From the NCBI GenBank assembly GCA_003342895.1, contig PTFA01000229.1, positions 1,349,446-1,413,445 of the forward strand: DNA of 64,000 bases, in the 5' to 3' direction. Position numbers and translations under genes: made by a program. Positions within the stretch are counted from its first letter, which is position 1, and each line of letters opens with the position of its first letter. The notes below the pieces were generated by a model. That model was not told where the DNA came from. It did no database searches and saw only the letters and a program-made list of their open reading frames with translations. The DNA comes from Casuarius casuarius. Its lineage: Eukaryota; Chordata; Aves; Casuariiformes; Casuariidae. Of the stretch, positions 63,157-64,000 are shown one piece after another.

Positions 63157-64000
63157 AGAACATTGGTTTATGTATTATAGGTGTCACTGTCTAGAAACTG
63201 TGAAACACAGGTTTGCTTTAGCAATTGCAACAGTTCCCTAGAAGAATAATTCTTAAGACATTTGTAGTATTTACAGCATTACCTTCATGTGACCCATGAG
63301 TTAAAATAAGAGCATGTGAGCAGTTTACTGGAGTCCACCAGCACGAAGGACATTGCAGTAGGTGGGTCTCCAACAGCCAGTGGGCCAGAGGATCCCATAG
63401 GCTAATCAGCCTGCCATGTGTACTCTCTATTCTGAGCTCTTCCATCCTCAGATTTATTAAATGTATGTCGTGTTTAGACCACACACTAAGGACCAGTGAC
63501 AGTATATAAAACATAGCCTAGGAATCCGCTCATAGACGTATTGTGCCAGTGCTTGGAAGGAAGCCAAGAGCAGCACAGCAACATGCAAGATAAGGAACAG
63601 AACGGAAATGGAAATAAAGCTAAGGATAAGTGACTCAAGGAGTGACTCAAGCCAGAGAAAGCAAGAATATCATATCCACTCCCAAACTCAGTCTGAGCTA
63701 GGTAGGATGCTCTTTTGAAGGCCAGATAGGAAAGATTAAGTCATTCCCCTTTAGGGAAGAGGAGGAGACAGTTCCACATGGTAGCTCTAGGAACTTCAGG
63801 GATTTTTTTTCAGTGCAAACTTGAGAGGTGAGGACTACACTAGTAATACCACCACCCAGCTAGCATCCTAGAAATGTCTGTGTCCAAGGGGAATTAAGGA
63901 GAGGTTGATTCCTCAGAGCACTCTGCAGGGAAAGGAGCGTGAACTGTCCTCATTGACTGCACTCAGATGACATTCTGGGAAGCCAGTTCTGAACAACCCT

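Larger units (their letters stand above)
50349..64000. other. Intergenic block without recognisable genes
   Basis: This is AT-rich sequence to the right edge. It contains a long alternating purine/pyrimidine tract at 52336-52404, a CpG-rich open patch at 52954-53145, a short palindrome at 57152, a TAGA/GATC repeat at 58280 and an AAAAC repeat at 63129. Open frames are at most 116 codons. No PDZ-domain exon of MPDZ, the expected next gene, is visible on the minus strand. Confidence 0.62.

Noticed and set aside
1..64000. CRISPR arrays, tRNA or rRNA genes, bacterial-type operons, intact endogenous retrovirus
   Set aside because: None is visible: no regular spaced repeats, no cloverleaf candidate, no paired long terminal repeats, and no gag/pol/env-like frames.

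Overview
The window is AT-rich vertebrate nuclear DNA with intron-scale spacing, a GT-AG type splice acceptor, AATAAA polyadenylation signals and sparse, mostly very old repeats. I infer a sauropsid, most likely a bird. The one identifiable gene has the architecture of vertebrate LURAP1L. The legible repeats are a decayed CR1-type LINE and MIR-like SINE remnants, with no sign of the dense L1/Alu-type load of a mammal. If it is a bird, LURAP1L lies on chromosome Z in chicken, next to TYRP1 and MPDZ; this placement is from knowledge of synteny, not from the sequence.

Layout. Bases 1-16049 read as the 3' part of the last intron of LURAP1L. They contain no recognisable coding exon, but there are two exon-like, unusually open or CpG-rich islands (about 2.9 kb and 4.1 kb), a 33-base tandem duplication, and a hairpin followed by a run of 26 G (8.4 kb). 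Bases 16050-16424 are the terminal coding exon of LURAP1L on the plus strand (124 codons plus stop). A 3' UTR follows, with a good poly(A) signal at 16757 and a possible distal one at 17845. The first coding exon and the promoter lie upstream of the window.

From about 17.9 kb to the end (46 kb) I recognise no gene. This is intergenic sequence, in other amniotes the interval leading toward MPDZ. It holds a fossil CR1/L3-like LINE with a still-readable reverse-transcriptase motif (32.3-33.1 kb, minus strand), an adjacent MIR-like SINE (33.2 kb, minus), microsatellites, several short perfect tandem duplications, a short interstitial telomere-like block (28.15 kb), and a 69-base uninterrupted purine/pyrimidine alternation (52.3 kb). 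Two exon-like candidates stand out: a 78-base segment with strong splice sites and one open frame (50.27 kb), and a CpG-rich patch open on both strands (53.0 kb).

Almost all open reading frames in the window are 60-147 codons, which is about what chance gives in 64 kb of this composition. I do not annotate them as genes. I found no credible novel multi-gene system. The points most worth checking are the exon-like islands.
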